Positions 1 to 11,445 of a stretch of 64,000 nucleotides of DNA are shown here, piece after piece; position 1 is the stretch's first letter; every line of letters begins with the position of its first letter. Both the position numbers and the translations under genes were made by a program. The notes beneath the pieces are model-generated. The model did no database searches. It was not told the origin of the DNA and saw only the letters and a program-made list of their open reading frames with translations. This DNA comes from Diabrotica undecimpunctata (Eukaryota > Arthropoda > Insecta > Coleoptera > Chrysomelidae): positions 81,524,889 through 81,588,888 of the forward strand of contig NC_092809.1 of the NCBI RefSeq assembly GCF_040954645.1, in the 5' to 3' direction.

Positions 1-37
<37 letters not shown>
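1..37. repeat. (TA)n microsatellite
   Basis: Pure TA dinucleotide run at the window edge. It is the first of about a dozen long (TA)n tracts here, most of which touch the end of a mobile element. The LINE fragment that follows begins about 90 bp later. Confidence 0.97.
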
Positions 38-39
<2 letters not shown>

Positions 40-99
40 CATTAGTATAAGTGAGTTATATAAGTTTATTCCAGAAAATGTTTCTAAAATGATGGTGCA

Positions 100-1308
100 G
101 TGAAAATATTATATATATTTAGTTCAGGAGTTTACTGTAAAATAATCCATAATAGGATCTATAGGAAATTAGACGTAGACATCAGTAACACTCAGATGGG
201 ATTCAGAAAAGGGCTGGGTACAAGGGAGGCTCTGTTTGCAATGAACGTTCTCTCACAGAGATGCTTAGACATGAACCAAGAAATTTACACCTGCTTTATT
301 GATTTCGAAAAGGCCTTTGACAAAGTACAACATGAACCACTAAGACAAATTCTAATAAAGAAAAATATAGACAGCCGAGATATTCGAATTATATGCAACC
401 TATATTGGAATCAAACAGCAAATGTGAAGGTTGAGGGTAGGCTAACAGAAGAAATTCAAATCCGTCGAGGAGTCCGGCAGGGATGCATCTTGTCGCCACT
501 TTTATTTAATCTGTATAGTGAAGCTATTTGTGAACAAGCACTCGAGGAAGAAGATCTTGGTCTGATAATAAATGGTGAGACGATCAACAATATAAGGTAT
601 GCTGACGATACGGTTCTCCTAACGGGAACGCTAGTAGAACTACAACATCTCGTTCAAAGTCTCAATATATACTGTAACAGTTACGGCTTGAAAATTAATT
701 TGAAAAAAACTAAATTTATGGTAATCACGAAATCAAAGAACATCAGAGCTAATCTTGTAATAGACAATACAACGATTGAGCGTGTGTCCTGTTATAAATA
801 TCTAGGTGCTTGGATCACAGACGATACTGATCAAACAAAAGAGATTAGATGTAGAATAGAAATCGCTAGATCAGTCTTTAATAGAATGCGCAAACTCTTT
901 TGCAATCGTGATATCAATATAAAGTTACGAATACGAATGCTGCGGTGTTATGTCTTTTCTACCCTGTTGTATGGAGTAGAGGCTTGGACACTAAAACAGT
1001 TGACCACAAAAAACATCGAAGCTTTCGAGATGTGGTGCTATAGGCGCATTCTCAGAATATCATGGATGGACCGCGTCACTAACACGCAAGTACTCCAAAC
1101 TTTAGACAAAAGATGCGAAATTCTAAATGAGATAAAAACTAGAAAGATGGAATACTTGGGGCACATTGTGAGAGGTGAAAAGTACGAACTTTTAAGAAAT
1201 ATCATGCAGGGCAAAATTAAGAGCAAAAGAAGTGTGGGAAGAAGAAAAATATCGTGGCTTCGTAATCTACGTGAATGGTTCGGGTGTAGTTCGATTGAAC
1301 TTTTTAGG
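100..1308 (+). pseudogene. LINE reverse transcriptase, 5'-truncated copy
   Basis: A long open frame with non-LTR reverse transcriptase motifs: motif A FIDFEKAFDKV near residue 68, motif B GVRQGCILSPLLFN near 124, and the catalytic YADDTVLL near 166. The LINE-specific C-terminal tail (SVGRR, WLRNLREWFGCSS) follows. No endonuclease domain precedes it, so the copy is 5'-truncated, as LINEs often are. Family-like coding begins near 130; the first codons look like random extension. The frame leaves the family at about 1308, where a Penelope-like 3' end joins. The same tail is seen complete at 26212-26476, ending in (GAA)n. Clade is not certain. It encoded the enzyme for target-primed reverse transcription and is now dead. 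Confidence 0.85.
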
Positions 1309-1545
1309 TGTGTTTGGCCATGTTACCAATCCAACGGTAACTTTACCATCTAAATTGTAAAACAGACATTATGTAAACTAAATTTCAATTAGCAATTTTT
1401 AAAGGGTTTGTAACCCCATATTTAGTGGCTACATCCATGTATTAACTTGGTACTGATGATGGAATACTTATTCCGAAAACGTTTTGCCAATTTAACATAG
1501 CCCAACTGGGTTTTTTATATACCTTTTTATACAAAGGATTTTATT
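1309..1545 (+). mobile_element. 3' terminal region of a Penelope-like element (PLE-A family)
   Basis: This stretch is a diverged copy of the ends at 44035-44350 and 48420-48780. Shared features are a CCAATCCAACGGTAACTTTA-like start, a hammerhead-like motif, the box AACATAGCCCAACTGGGTTTTT and the terminal ATACCTTT...CAAAGGATTTT. It interrupts the upstream LINE frame exactly at its C-terminal tail. No coding is expected here; this is the non-coding terminal region. Confidence 0.7.
1447..1490 (+). ncRNA. Type-I hammerhead ribozyme motif (copy a)
   Basis: All conserved core positions are present. CTGATGA lies at 1453-1459. Stem II is GGAAT (1461-1465) with ATTCC (1470-1474) and loop ACTT. GAAA is at 1475-1478. 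A two-pair stem III forms from the palindrome AACGTT (1478-1483). The cleavage-site base would be T1484. Stem I is TTGGTA (1447-1452) with TGCCAA (1485-1490), with one G-U pair. Hammerheads are known in the terminal repeats of Penelope-like elements, and very short palindromic stem III forms are thought to work as dimers. Activity is inferred, not shown. Confidence 0.75.
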
Positions 1546-1656
1546 CAAAACTTTTCATTTCATCGAACTTCTTAAACAATACCCTATATCACCGTCAGAC
1601 ATTCTAGTAAGTTTCGATATTGTCTCACTTTTTGTTTCTTTGGTTTATTTCCCAGA
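1546..1656 (+). pseudogene. Short Penelope-like reverse transcriptase relic
   Basis: Reading + near 1595-1645 gives SFDIVSLFVS, close to the PLE motif A seen at 45.7 kb (SFDVSNLFTS) and 49.8 kb (SLDVVSLFTN). The piece is about 30 codons with no start or end, wedged between the PLE terminus and the minus-strand RTE element. It may be the tail of a rearranged PLE copy. Confidence 0.4.
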
Positions 1657-4206
1657 GTTCGGCGCCGTACAGCCCAATACTTTCTATTATTGTTTTATAA
1701 ATTCTTCCTTTATTTTCTTTTGTTAGTTTTTTATTCCATAATAGTCCATGTAGCTGTCTGGTGGCTGATCTTGCTTGGCCAATCCTGGAGTGTATTTCTT
1801 CGCTACTTCCTGCTTTTGATGTTTTTGGACTCCCAAGTATTTAAAATTGTCTTTTGGTTTTATAGTTCCCGTTTCGATTTGTAGGCTTTCTGGTTTTTCT
1901 CCTACAACTAAGTACTCAGCTTTTTGTATATTAATTGTGAGACCCCATTTGGTATACTCATCTTCCAGTTTTCTAAGCATGTCGCCTACATCACTCTCGT
2001 CTTCAGCTAGAATGACTTGTGTGTGTGTGTGTGTGTTTGGTGAGTTGGCTTGGAAACTAGTCCTTTAGCCACAGAATTGTAATGTAAGATATTAGTTTTT
2101 AAATAATGTAACCAACTTTAAATAAAAAGTTACATATTAGTTCGTATACTTCTCTACTATCTAAGGAGAGTAAATGGGTCGTCAGCGAAGTGTATCGTGT
2201 ACAATCTATCATCTCCGATTGGGATGCCCATATTGCAGCACTTTCTACTCCACACTGAGAGTGCCTCATTTAGATATATTTTGAAGAGTGTAGGTGCTAT
2301 GCAGCAGCCTTGCTTTAGGCCCTTACTAATAGGAATTTCTCTAGTTAATCTATTTCCAGTTTTAATATTTGCCGTCATATTTTTGTAGAGCTGTTGTACT
2401 GCTTGTATATATATATTTTTTTTTGTCAGATCTATAAAGACTATATGAGTTGAAAGGTTGTGGGCTAATCTTTTCTCGATAACTTGCTTTAGAGAGAATT
2501 TACTGTCCATACAGGATCTGCCTGCACGAAAGCCATTCTGTTCTTCAACATTTGTCATCTCTTTTTCAATTTTGTTTTTTATTATTTTTTCATACAGTCT
2601 TGAGAGTGAATTTATGACACTTAGCCCCCTGTAGTTTGAACAATTCTTTCTATCTCCTTTTTTGTAGATGTTAATATGTGCTTTTGTCCACTCCGGTGGT
2701 AAGTCGTGTCCATTATAGAATAAGGTGAAGACATAAGCCAGTAATTCCCGTAATACTTGTGGGCTATGTTTTAATAATTCATTTGGTATACCTTGTGGTC
2801 CGCATGACTTCCGATTTTTTAGAGTTTGTATTGCATTCTCGACTTCCTGTACTGTTATTTCATCGTCTTCACTGAATTCCAGTTCATATGTTGTTGTACT
2901 GATGTTAGTGAATTGAGGTCTTGTTTCTGTCAAAAGTTGTGAGTAGTGTTCGATCCAAGATCTTTCTTCTATTAAATCTATTCTACTCGTTTCTTTTCTG
3001 TTTGTTCTCAGATTTTTTACTGTTTTCCATGCTTCTCTTGATCTTGTTGACCCTATATATTTGTTGAGTTCTTCGCATTTACTTTCCCAGGAAATATTTT
3101 TTGCTTTAGTTACTAAATTTTTTACTTCTGTTTGATCTTGCATATGTTCGTCTATCATCTGGATCATTTGTTTGTAGCTACTTTTGATATGCTTGTTTCT
3201 TGTTGTGTACTGCATTGACGATGTCATTTGTCCACCACAATGGGGTATTCTTTTTGTTCTTTTGGATTGTGCCGAGCGCTTCGTAAGCTGCTTCAATGAT
3301 TTTATTGATTATCTCTTTATAGGTATTCTGGGCTGAGGAGCAGATCAGGTTTGCCAATTTTTGGCTGAGTCGCAGCTTATATAAGAATGATGTCGAGTCG
3401 TTTTGCAGTGCATCAATATTGTATTTAGGTAGATTCGATTCCAGGGGTTTTGATTGAGTTAGTTGGTTGTCATTTTGATTTAGTAGCCGAGGTCGATATT
3501 GTAGGTAACATTTTGATCTTACCATATAGTGGTCAGTTCCGCACTCCGGTCCTCTTAATACTCTTATGTCTTCAACTTGTATGTGTGTTTCTTGTTTTGT
3601 GATGACATAATCTATAATTGACTTTGTGTTTCTCGTTGGTTGAACCCAGGTGTACTTATGTATGTTTTTATAGAAAGAATCCGTTCCATGTTCCGTTCCT
3701 ACCATGTTGGTAGAATCCGTTTAGGATTTTCAGAGAGTGCTGTTTACAGAATTCGATTAAGTGTTCCCCATTTTCATTTATTTTAGCGTCACCATATTTT
3801 CCTACGACTTTGTCATTTGTTTTTGTTCCTGTCCAAGCTTTAAAATCTCCCAACAACACAATTTCTTTGCGGCTATTTATATTTTCAATGAGTTCCGATA
3901 AAGTTTCGTAGAATATTTGTTTAGCTGCTTTTGATGCATTTTCTGATGGAGCATATATTCCAATGATCTCGAGGTCGTGCCCTTTCCACGTAATAGATAC
4001 TCTAATAATTCTCTCATTGATCTGCTCCCAGCTTTTCAGGTTTCCTTTTAAATCTTTTTTTATCAATATTGATACCCCTGCTTGTGCTCTTTTGTCTTCA
4101 CTACCTTGGCCTTTTTTCTTTGTTTCGGTAAGAACCGTGATATCTGATTTTATTTTCTTTACTTCTGCCATGACTTCGTCTGACTTGGTTCTCCACCCTT
4201 GGATAT
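1657..4206 (-). pseudogene. RTE-type LINE: endonuclease plus reverse transcriptase, frameshifted
   Basis: Minus strand from 4206 down. An APE-type endonuclease comes first: TWNIQGW start, LLGDFKAWTG, then a frameshift near 3690 and the DHYMVRSKC end. The reverse transcriptase follows: NYRGLSVINSLSRLYEKII, NGFRAGRSC, IDLTK, the motif B-like GLKQGCCIAPTLF, and FADDPFTLL. The C-terminal part runs 1980-1657 (MLRKLEDEYTKWGL; RIYKTII...LYGAELW). Catalytic FADD is kept, but part of the motif A region after IDLTK is missing, about 140 bp with a (GT)n run is inserted at 2017-2160, and several frames are broken. The 5' end abuts a (TA)n tract, so the protein start is lost. Related pieces lie at 28.9-29.7 kb and 57.2-58.0 kb. 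Confidence 0.85.
2017..2160. repeat. Small insertion with (GT)n in the RTE element
   Basis: The RTE frame is continuous before 2017 and after 2160 but not between them. The insert starts with a (GT)n run at 2020-2036, then AT-rich sequence without coding. It may be a small SINE- or MITE-like fragment; no clear terminal repeats were seen. Confidence 0.45.
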
Positions 4207-4209
4207 TCC

Positions 4210-4212
<3 letters not shown>

Positions 4213-4259
<47 letters not shown>
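4213..4259. repeat. (TA)n microsatellite
   Basis: Uninterrupted TA tract directly at the 5' break of the RTE element. Nothing else is recognised from here to 4451. Confidence 0.95.
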
Positions 4260-4261
<2 letters not shown>

Positions 4262-4449
4262 CACCATATGTACTAAATAAGTTTTCCATTTAGGTGCTTA
4301 TGAAGGTGACAGCCTATCACCGAAAATTTCACATTTAGAATAAAGTTCTACACTAAACTGGCTTATACCATCTCTAGCCGATCCTTGACTTGACGCTTTC
4401 CCGAAAGTTACCTACCAAAGAATTCAGTGTTTTACCGTTTACTAGCTGC

Positions 4450-4451
<2 letters not shown>

Positions 4452-4526
<75 letters not shown>
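4452..4526. repeat. (TA)n microsatellite
   Basis: Uninterrupted TA tract of about 75 bp, with no gene on either side for more than 150 bp. Confidence 0.95.
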
Positions 4527-4527
<1 letters not shown>

Positions 4528-4599
4528 CATCCACAAATCATTCTGGCATCATGTTTGGTTAAAAGTAACGGGTTATGATATATTGCACCTACCTATTGT

Positions 4600-4905
4600 A
4601 TCTTCACTCCAATTAGTCCAATCGTGACGTACAGTACCTTAAATGATATGATTCAACCAATCGAATACAATGAGATAGAAAAATAAAGTACAGTGTAGTA
4701 CCTCAAATGAAGAATTTAACTAATAGAATACAATGAGATATAAAAATAAAATACAGTAGCATGTATATGCATACAAAAGGCCCTTAGTTGTGTATCTTCG
4801 GTCATATTAGTCAAATCGTGACGTACAGTACCTCAAATGATAGCATTTAACCAATAGAATACTACGACGTAGAAATAAACTACAGCAACACGTCAAAAAG
4901 GCCTT
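4600..4905. repeat. Degenerate tandem repeat, about three units
   Basis: Three related units carry the order GTGACGTACAGTACC(T)CAAATGA, AACCAATAGAATAC, GAGATA-like and AAATAAA-TACAG at about 4625, 4700 and 4819. Spacing is uneven (about 75 and 120 bp), so this is a decayed tandem array rather than a clean satellite. No coding seen. Confidence 0.6.
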
Positions 4906-5072
4906 AGGTATATGGGTAAATCCACCAAAACTGAGTAATTGCTTGTCCCAGTACTGTGAAACATCAGCTGTTTTAGTTATATAAACACAAATAGATTACT
5001 TACACGTACATTTAACAAAGTTAAACAAAGACTGAAATGTTGTTTTTTTTAATAGCTGTATTTTTTGTATAT
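4906..5072. other. Non-coding gap before the copia LTR
   Basis: AT-rich sequence with no recognisable gene or repeat. Confidence 0.5.
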
Positions 5073-5275
5073 TGATAAATAAAATAACTATACTGCCCAT
5101 GTAAAAAGTTTATTAAACAATAATTATTAGTCTGAGAAACTGAGAATATTAATTAAACACATGTGTAACAGTTTTTTTTTTCATTCATTAGAGAACATAG
5201 ACATAACTTTAAAACTTAATTCTTCTTTTTCTTATATCTTGAATATTACATTAGTCCGGGAGCCTATTATTAACA
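5073..5275 (-). repeat. copia 3' LTR
   Basis: On the minus strand the LTR starts TGTTAATAATAGG at 5275 and ends TTATTTTATTTATCA at 5073, giving TG...CA ends and 203 bp. A purine-rich tract (AAAAAGTGGGAG) just upstream at 5276-5288 is the expected plus-strand primer site. The first about 40 bp on the + strand reappear at 8829-8873 next to the primer-binding site, which identifies it as an LTR. Confidence 0.85.
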
Positions 5276-5347
5276 CTCCCACTTTTTCAAGATTTGAATA
5301 CAAAGACCTAATGCAAAAGACGTAATACAAATTAACAAATACATAGT

Positions 5348-5767
5348 AAACTGCGTTTATTAGTCTAATTTATTAACTTTATTTATTATAAAATTTTTCT
5401 AACACTTAGTTTATTAAAGTCTTTTTTTTACAATATTACACTAATTTATTTTACACTATAATTATATAATTTATTTACAACATTTATTACAATTTATATT
5501 CCCGACAATACGCGAGTTACATTTCAAAATTCGACTCGATATTATTATTCAGACTAACTAACACAATGAAAATTCCTCTATATATATTTATAAACCGTTG
5601 TTCTGGAGTCCCTTCGAAGGGGACAGATGTTGACCTGTGCTGACCCCTGAACTCCCTCGAATGGCATGGAAAGAAGACCGGTTTTATCGTAGGGGAAACT
5701 ACTAGAAAATTCTTATTAAAATAATAACATGTTTACAGGTTAAATATGAGTCATATTTATCGTAACA
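5348..5767 (-). mobile_element. Solo Gypsy LTR inserted in copia
   Basis: Flanked by a perfect 5-bp duplication ATAGT (5343-5347 and 5768-5772), typical of Gypsy integration. On the minus strand it begins TGTTACGATA, the same start as the Gypsy LTR ending at 61982, and shares the AAACATGTTTA-like block and an AATAAA near its end. With no internal region it is a solo LTR, the usual product of LTR-LTR recombination. Removing it restores the copia 3' end. Confidence 0.85.
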
Positions 5768-5777
5768 ATAGTTTAAA

Positions 5778-8660
5778 TTGACAAATTTAACTTATCCAAT
5801 AAATTGTTAACTGTCTTTGACAATGCTTTTGTGAACAAATCCGCTAACTGATTACTTGTATTGACATAGCTTACATAAATATTCTTGTTTTCACACTCAT
5901 CTCAAACAAAGTGAACCTTAATATCAATATGCTTAGTTCTGCTATGAAATTGTTGTGCCTGTGTTAGCTTAATGGCAGATTGATTATCAACAAAGATGTT
6001 GACTTGTGAGAAATTAATTCAAATCTCTTTTAAAACATTTCTAAGCCATAAAGCTTCAGTAACACCAAAAGCCAAGGACACATATTCGGCCTCTGTAGTT
6101 GACTGTGTTCTATGTTCTGTTTTTGGCTCTTTCAGGTAATAGGACCATTGTCTAGTATAAATACGTATCCACTAGTAGATTTTCTTGTATCCAGACAGCC
6201 AGCATAGTCTGCATCAGTGTAGCCTATTACCTTGATTTGTGTAGTTTTTCTGTACACAATTTTATAATGAGCAGTATATTTCAGATATCTAAAAATTCGT
6301 TTTACTGCTTTCGAATGTTCATCACTCCAAGCATTAAAGAATCTGCTCACCTGATTAACTGCAAATGTAATATCTGGGCGACTGGTGGTCAAAAAGATTA
6401 GTGAACTAACAGCCTCACGATATGGCAAAGATTTATTACAATTTAAAATATTTCCTTTAGACAAAGGTACACTAGGCTCTACAGGAATCTTTAATTGATG
6501 AATAGCAATTGTACCTGCACTAAGATCTTGTTCAATCTCAAGTCCAACAAAATGTAATTTAATATTTAAATTTACAGTATTTTAAATATTTGCTTTAAAG
6601 TTCATTAATAGGTCTTTCTGATTTTGACATGACAAGTCCATCATCAACATAAATTGCTAAATCAGTTTCACAATTTGCAAGATTACCAACAAAAATACAT
6701 TGATCACTTTTTAATTATCTAAAGTCAAATTTATTAAGAAAGGATACAAACTTCTGGTTCCAGCATCGTGATGATTGCTTAAGTACATATAGTTTTTATT
6801 CAATTTTCACACCAAGTTGTGTGATTTCTTACTTTCAAAACCAGTTGGCTGCTTCATATACACACACTCTGGTAAGTCACCATATAGGAACGCAGTCTGT
6901 ACATCAAAATTAGCAAGTCTAAGGTCCTTTTCCATTACTAACGATAGCAAAATCCGCACTGAGTCATACCGCACAACCGGCGCGAAAGTGCCTTCATAGT
7001 CTATTCCACGTTCTTGCATAAAACCGCATGCAACCAGACGTGCTTTATAATGAACAGGATTACCGTCTGAGTCAGTCTTAACACGATAAACCCACTTATT
7101 GTGTATTGTGTATCACTTTTGCACCATTGGGCAATTTCACCAAGTTATTGCCAGTTTGATTTTCAATCAGTATTTTAAAATCTTTAAACTTGTTGAGAAC
7201 TTCTGACTTGTGCTTTAGAAAATAAACATTGCAGTAACCGCTACAATCATCTTTAAATAAAACAAAATATTTTGATCCACTTGGAGAAGAAATGTTTACT
7301 GGTCCACATACATCTGTGTGAATCATTTCACCTGGTTTTTCTGATCCGCTTCTTGTAAGACTTTTATGGGACTTTCTTGACTGCTTCCCATACTGGCATG
7401 TCTCACAGAAAAATTATTCTTTGTCGTCAACTCTCATAATGTATACCAAATTAACTGTTTTCTTAATTGTAGTGAAGTTGATATGCCCTAGGCGATCATG
7501 CCATAACTTTATTGATGATTTGCAAGCTAAATTACATTCTACAATAGGCTTAACTCTAAATTGCATGACCCACAGATTATCTCTACGTACTCCAACACAT
7601 GAAATGTTTCCATTTGGCTCTAGAAATTGACACCTGTTTTTATGAGAATGATAGGTAAAGTATTTATCTGTCATAGCTCCCACTGAAAATAAGCTGTGAC
7701 TAAGTTCAGGAATGTATAGGACATTATTTATAGTACAATCATACCACTCACCTTGGACAAATACCTGTATTTCAATAACACATTTACCTTCTGCAGTAAT
7801 CAGCTTGTTGTTTGCTATTCTAACAAACATAGGTTCAGATAGAGATTCTAATTTTGAAAACAACAATTTTTCACTAGTCTTGTGTAGGCTTGCTCCTGAA
7901 TCACATATCCACTCATTTTTATTTACACTGGAGGTTGACAAGTACATGGAAGAAACATCACATATATAAGCTGAACTTGATGCTAAAGTACTTCCTGAAG
8001 ACTTGTTTTTATCTTCATTTGAATCATGTATTCTCTTTCTACACTCTCTAACCCAATGTCCCTTGCGTTTACAATAATTACAGGTGGAATTCTTCTTTAG
8101 CCTCATTATTCATTCTAGTTTCTTCTTTAAGCAATCTTGCTGCTACATTTTTAAAAGTTTGCTGATCACTAGTTATGGAGTCCCAGGCTGTACGAAAGGC
8201 ATTAAATCTAGGAGGCAAACTATTAATTACTAATATTTCCTTTAACATCTTTTAACTGTCTAACTAATAGTTCTATTGTTGATATATGCTCTGCAACTTT
8301 TGCATTCTCATGCATTTTATATTCGTAAAATTTTTGCCATAGTAACTCTATAGATATTTCTGTCTTTTTTTCATGTATTGTGATCAGTCTTGACTACATT
8401 TCGGAGGCATTTTAGCAATTTATCAAATGTTGTATTTGATCTTGACATATAGTAGATAACAAAATTTCCTGTGCCTTTGAATTTTTGTCATCTCATTCTT
8501 TCCATTCACTGCTAGTGTGGTCTTCTAACTGTCCCAATCACAATTGAAAGCAGCTTCTCTGCTTTAAACAAAATGGTTACACTAAATTTCCATAGTTGAA
8601 AATTTGACCCATCAAACTTAGTAACACTCCCAGAATCAATTTTCAGAGCTGAGGCCATTT
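5778..8660 (-). pseudogene. copia (Ty1/copia) gag-pol polyprotein, decayed
   Basis: The start is at 8660 (MASALKIDSGSV...FDGSNFQLW), a typical copia Gag beginning. Downstream come a CCHC knuckle CNYCKRKGHWVREC near 8080, the protease motif WICDSGASLHK near 7905, the integrase start and core near 7100-7480, the reverse transcriptase piece YEGTFAPVVRYDSVR to FDVQTAFLYGDL near 6830-7000, and copia RNase H (YTDADYAGCLDTRKSTSGY near 6190; TEAEYVSL near 6080). Many stops and frameshifts break it, and parts of RT, including the catalytic YVDD region, are disrupted near 6600-6700. The 3' coding end lies at about 5778, where the solo Gypsy LTR interrupts. Confidence 0.88.
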
Positions 8661-8810
8661 TTACACTTCACTAAATGTTTATTTTATAATTGTACGACTC
8701 GAACGTAGCGAAAAATAAACACGGGACCACTCACGACTTGAACGTGAAACAACTAAACTTTTTACCACACGGGTGCGAAGGACAGGCTAGTTTTCAAATC
8801 TCGTAATACC

Positions 8811-8828
8811 GTGTCTGGGCCCATAACC
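8811..8828 (-). promoter_or_regulatory. copia primer-binding site
   Basis: On the minus strand, GGTTATGGGCCCAGACAC starts right after the LTR end TTATCA. GGTTATGGGCCCAG is the copia-type site pairing with an internal part of initiator methionine tRNA, where minus-strand DNA synthesis starts. It fixes the LTR boundary at 8829. Confidence 0.85.
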
Positions 8829-8873
8829 TGATAAATAAAATAACTATACTGTCCATGTAAAAAAGTTTAATAA
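8829..8873 (-). repeat. copia 5' LTR remnant
   Basis: About 40 bp matches the 3' LTR from its inner end (TGATAAATAAAATAACTATACTG...), then homology stops at AGTTTA-ATAA where the intact LTR reads AGTTTATTAAAC. The break falls on a TTAA, the piggyBac target, and a piggyBac terminus starts at 8874. Confidence 0.75.
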
Positions 8874-10171
8874 CACCTTCGCTGCGATTACGAAAAATTC
8901 AATTATTATGTTGTATGCTTTACTGGTTTTAATTGACTGGTACTATAGAATATTGTATTTAGATACACCAGTCGGAATAGTCTGGTAGTTCTTAAGAAAT
9001 GTGAGTGCGATCTATGTGTAAGTTTTTAAAGATGTATGTGTAGTAATAGTTATATACATACAAGGAATATACAAACTTGCTGAAAACTGCATCAGTACCA
9101 GGCTATTCCATCTGGTAAAACCAAAAGTGAAATTTAAAAGTGCATATAATATTTTCAAATAAAATAAACCCAAAACTTTTATTTAGAACAAAATACATAT
9201 TTTTCATAAAATATAAAAACAACAAATGCTAATTATTAGTAAGTATAAGTTTTAAAATGTATGCATTGTGTTTAAAATTAAAACAAGGTAAACATAAAGC
9301 AGGTTTTTCCTCGCATGTGCTACAGTATGTAGTAACTTTAGTGGCCCTTTTATCAGCTACTTTACTTTTCATTGTTTCCCTCAGCTTCTTGTAACATTCC
9401 ATACAATTTCGCCTTTTTTTGGTACCAGATCCTTCGGGTTTGGTCAGTATATGTTTTCTTTTCGAAGACTGAACCAATGTTTGGTCCGTAGACTTATTGG
9501 CTAGCTGAAATGCTACTTCTTCGCGAAATTTTATTGAGGCACTTTGTGTTTGAGTTTATCGTATTATAAATGATCCAAGAGTTCACTAAAGCTGCCCCAA
9601 AAATTAACTCAAAAGAAACTTTTTTATATCACTTTAACATCTTCCTAAGATATTTGATCACTATAATCAACCCTTTTTTTGGCCTTATTGTAGTCAGTAA
9701 CACAAAGTGGTTTTAAAATGTCGACTTGTTTTCTATTTTTTCGACCAGTATTGTAAAGAGCAGTGTTAGGGTTCCCCTTGCTGGTTATCATTAAAACAGA
9801 CCGCTTATCTTGCCACTTAATAACATTTATCCCTTGTTTGTTGCACATACCTATCACTTCATTAGATTTCATTTTTCTTGTAACAATTGTCTTTGGGAGA
9901 CCTTTTCGGTTACTTCTTAAAGTTCCACAATACAAAGTTCTTCTCTCTAGCAGATCTTGAACTAATGGTACACTGGAGTAAAAGTTATCAGCGTACAGTG
10001 TTCTTCCTGTGTCTAGTAAGCTATCCATGATTGCCATAACAACATTATGTGAATGTCCCTTACTTGAAATAGGATCTTCTTTGCCACAATATACTTTAAT
10101 TCTAAAAGTGTAACCATCTGTTGTACACACTTTATATAGTTTCACACCATACTTGTGACGCTTATTTTTAA

Positions 10172-11445
10172 CCCTTTCGATACTGTTGTCGTAAAAGTAC
10201 GATTTTCATTTGCAGTTTTGATGAGCGAGCGCCGTACTATTACGCAAATTAACCCCTTAACGTACGTGCCCGTCTCAGACACGGGCGCGCCTTACTGGTA
10301 ATTTTGTACGCGCTCGTCTGGGACACGGGCGCCGGTTAAATTTTATCCATAAAATTTTTCAAGCCTTGTAAACGAATATTTGTATAAAGAGACATATGTA
10401 AGCATATCTAAATTATTTTTCTATTATAAAATAGATGACTCAGTCAGTATTGACTTACTTTAAAATATATTTATTATCTCATAACTTGCAATTTGCAATC
10501 ATCATCATTTAAAACCAATATTATTGTCGAACTTTTGTTTTGATACAAGCCTTCTGTCTTGCCGGTGTAAAGTCGTCTGAAGTCAATATTTATTGTTTTT
10601 TGCATTTGAACTAATTTGTGCCTTATTTTCAACATATTATTATATTGTTTGGTAAGTAAATTTTGCATATAACATTCGGTAGGTTAGAGTAATGTGTATA
10701 TTTTTTGTTTTACTAAATTTCATTATAATTCATCTAAAATACAATATTGTGTGTGTGTGTGTGTGTGTGTCAATAAAATATGTTGGAATATTTGTATTGT
10801 TCATATAAATCATACTACTATTTACCTATTCAAAGTATTTCGTCTGGACAAAATTTTTAAATTTCAACGGATTTGCATAACCCCCCCCCCCCTCCCCCCG
10901 CCACGAAAAGTAAAGGTTTTACGCCATTGAAAATATTTTTTTTTTTCAATTATAACCAAAACAAAACATTTTTACTAAAAAAAAAATTCGATCATTTTTT
11001 GACCATAACTTCAAAATTAATGTGTACGTTAAGGGGTTAATCTCCATCGTTCAGATTCTGTCACCGTACATTTTTAAGTATTTACATCTTTGAAGAGCTA
11101 TAATCGTAATAGTACCGTTCTATATTGTCCATCTTGCTTACTAGTATCGTTCATGTACGTTACGATCCACAAATACACCATACTGATGCCGTACATACGC
11201 GGCAGCACATCCCCCACCCTAGCGCCGTACTTTCTGAATACCGTTTTTTTGAAGTTTTACGAAAACAAATTCCACTACTTCGATAAAACGAATATAAACA
11301 AACTGCCGACAAACGAAAAACGATTCAACCACTTCAATATAAAGAATGTAAACTACTGAGTGGCCGTCTCGATCGCGAAGTGCAAAATTTTCCCGACGCC
11401 GTATATGAGCAACGCGCAACCGATACTTGGCCCGTAGCGAAAGGG
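10172..11445. mobile_element. Outer piggyBac-type MITE inside the piggyBac transposase
   Basis: Left flank TTAA (10168-10171), then CCCTTTCGATACTG. The right end, read in reverse, is CCCTTTCGCTACGGG ending at 11445. Similar 5'-CCCTTTCG...TAC ends and the TTAA on the left mark a piggyBac-type non-autonomous element. The right flank is CGTA, a mutated or lost TTAA. It separates QYTP and HKYGV of the transposase. It has no transposase of its own. Confidence 0.7.
10253..11036. mobile_element. Inner piggyBac-type MITE with perfect 13-bp TIRs
   Basis: Perfect TTAA duplications at 10249-10252 and 11037-11040. TIRs CCCCTTAACGTAC (10253-10265) and GTACGTTAAGGGG (11024-11036) match exactly. Two subterminal blocks ending GACACGGGCGC near 10280 and 10325 resemble binding sites. 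It contains a (GT)n run near 10750, a poly-C run near 10880 and no transposase. A diverged inverted copy lies at 39535-40350. Confidence 0.9.

Noticed and set aside
4101..4578. Open frames rich in alternating Ile-Tyr
   Set aside because: They are translations of (TA)n tracts. The same holds at 30028-30151 and 52978-53266.
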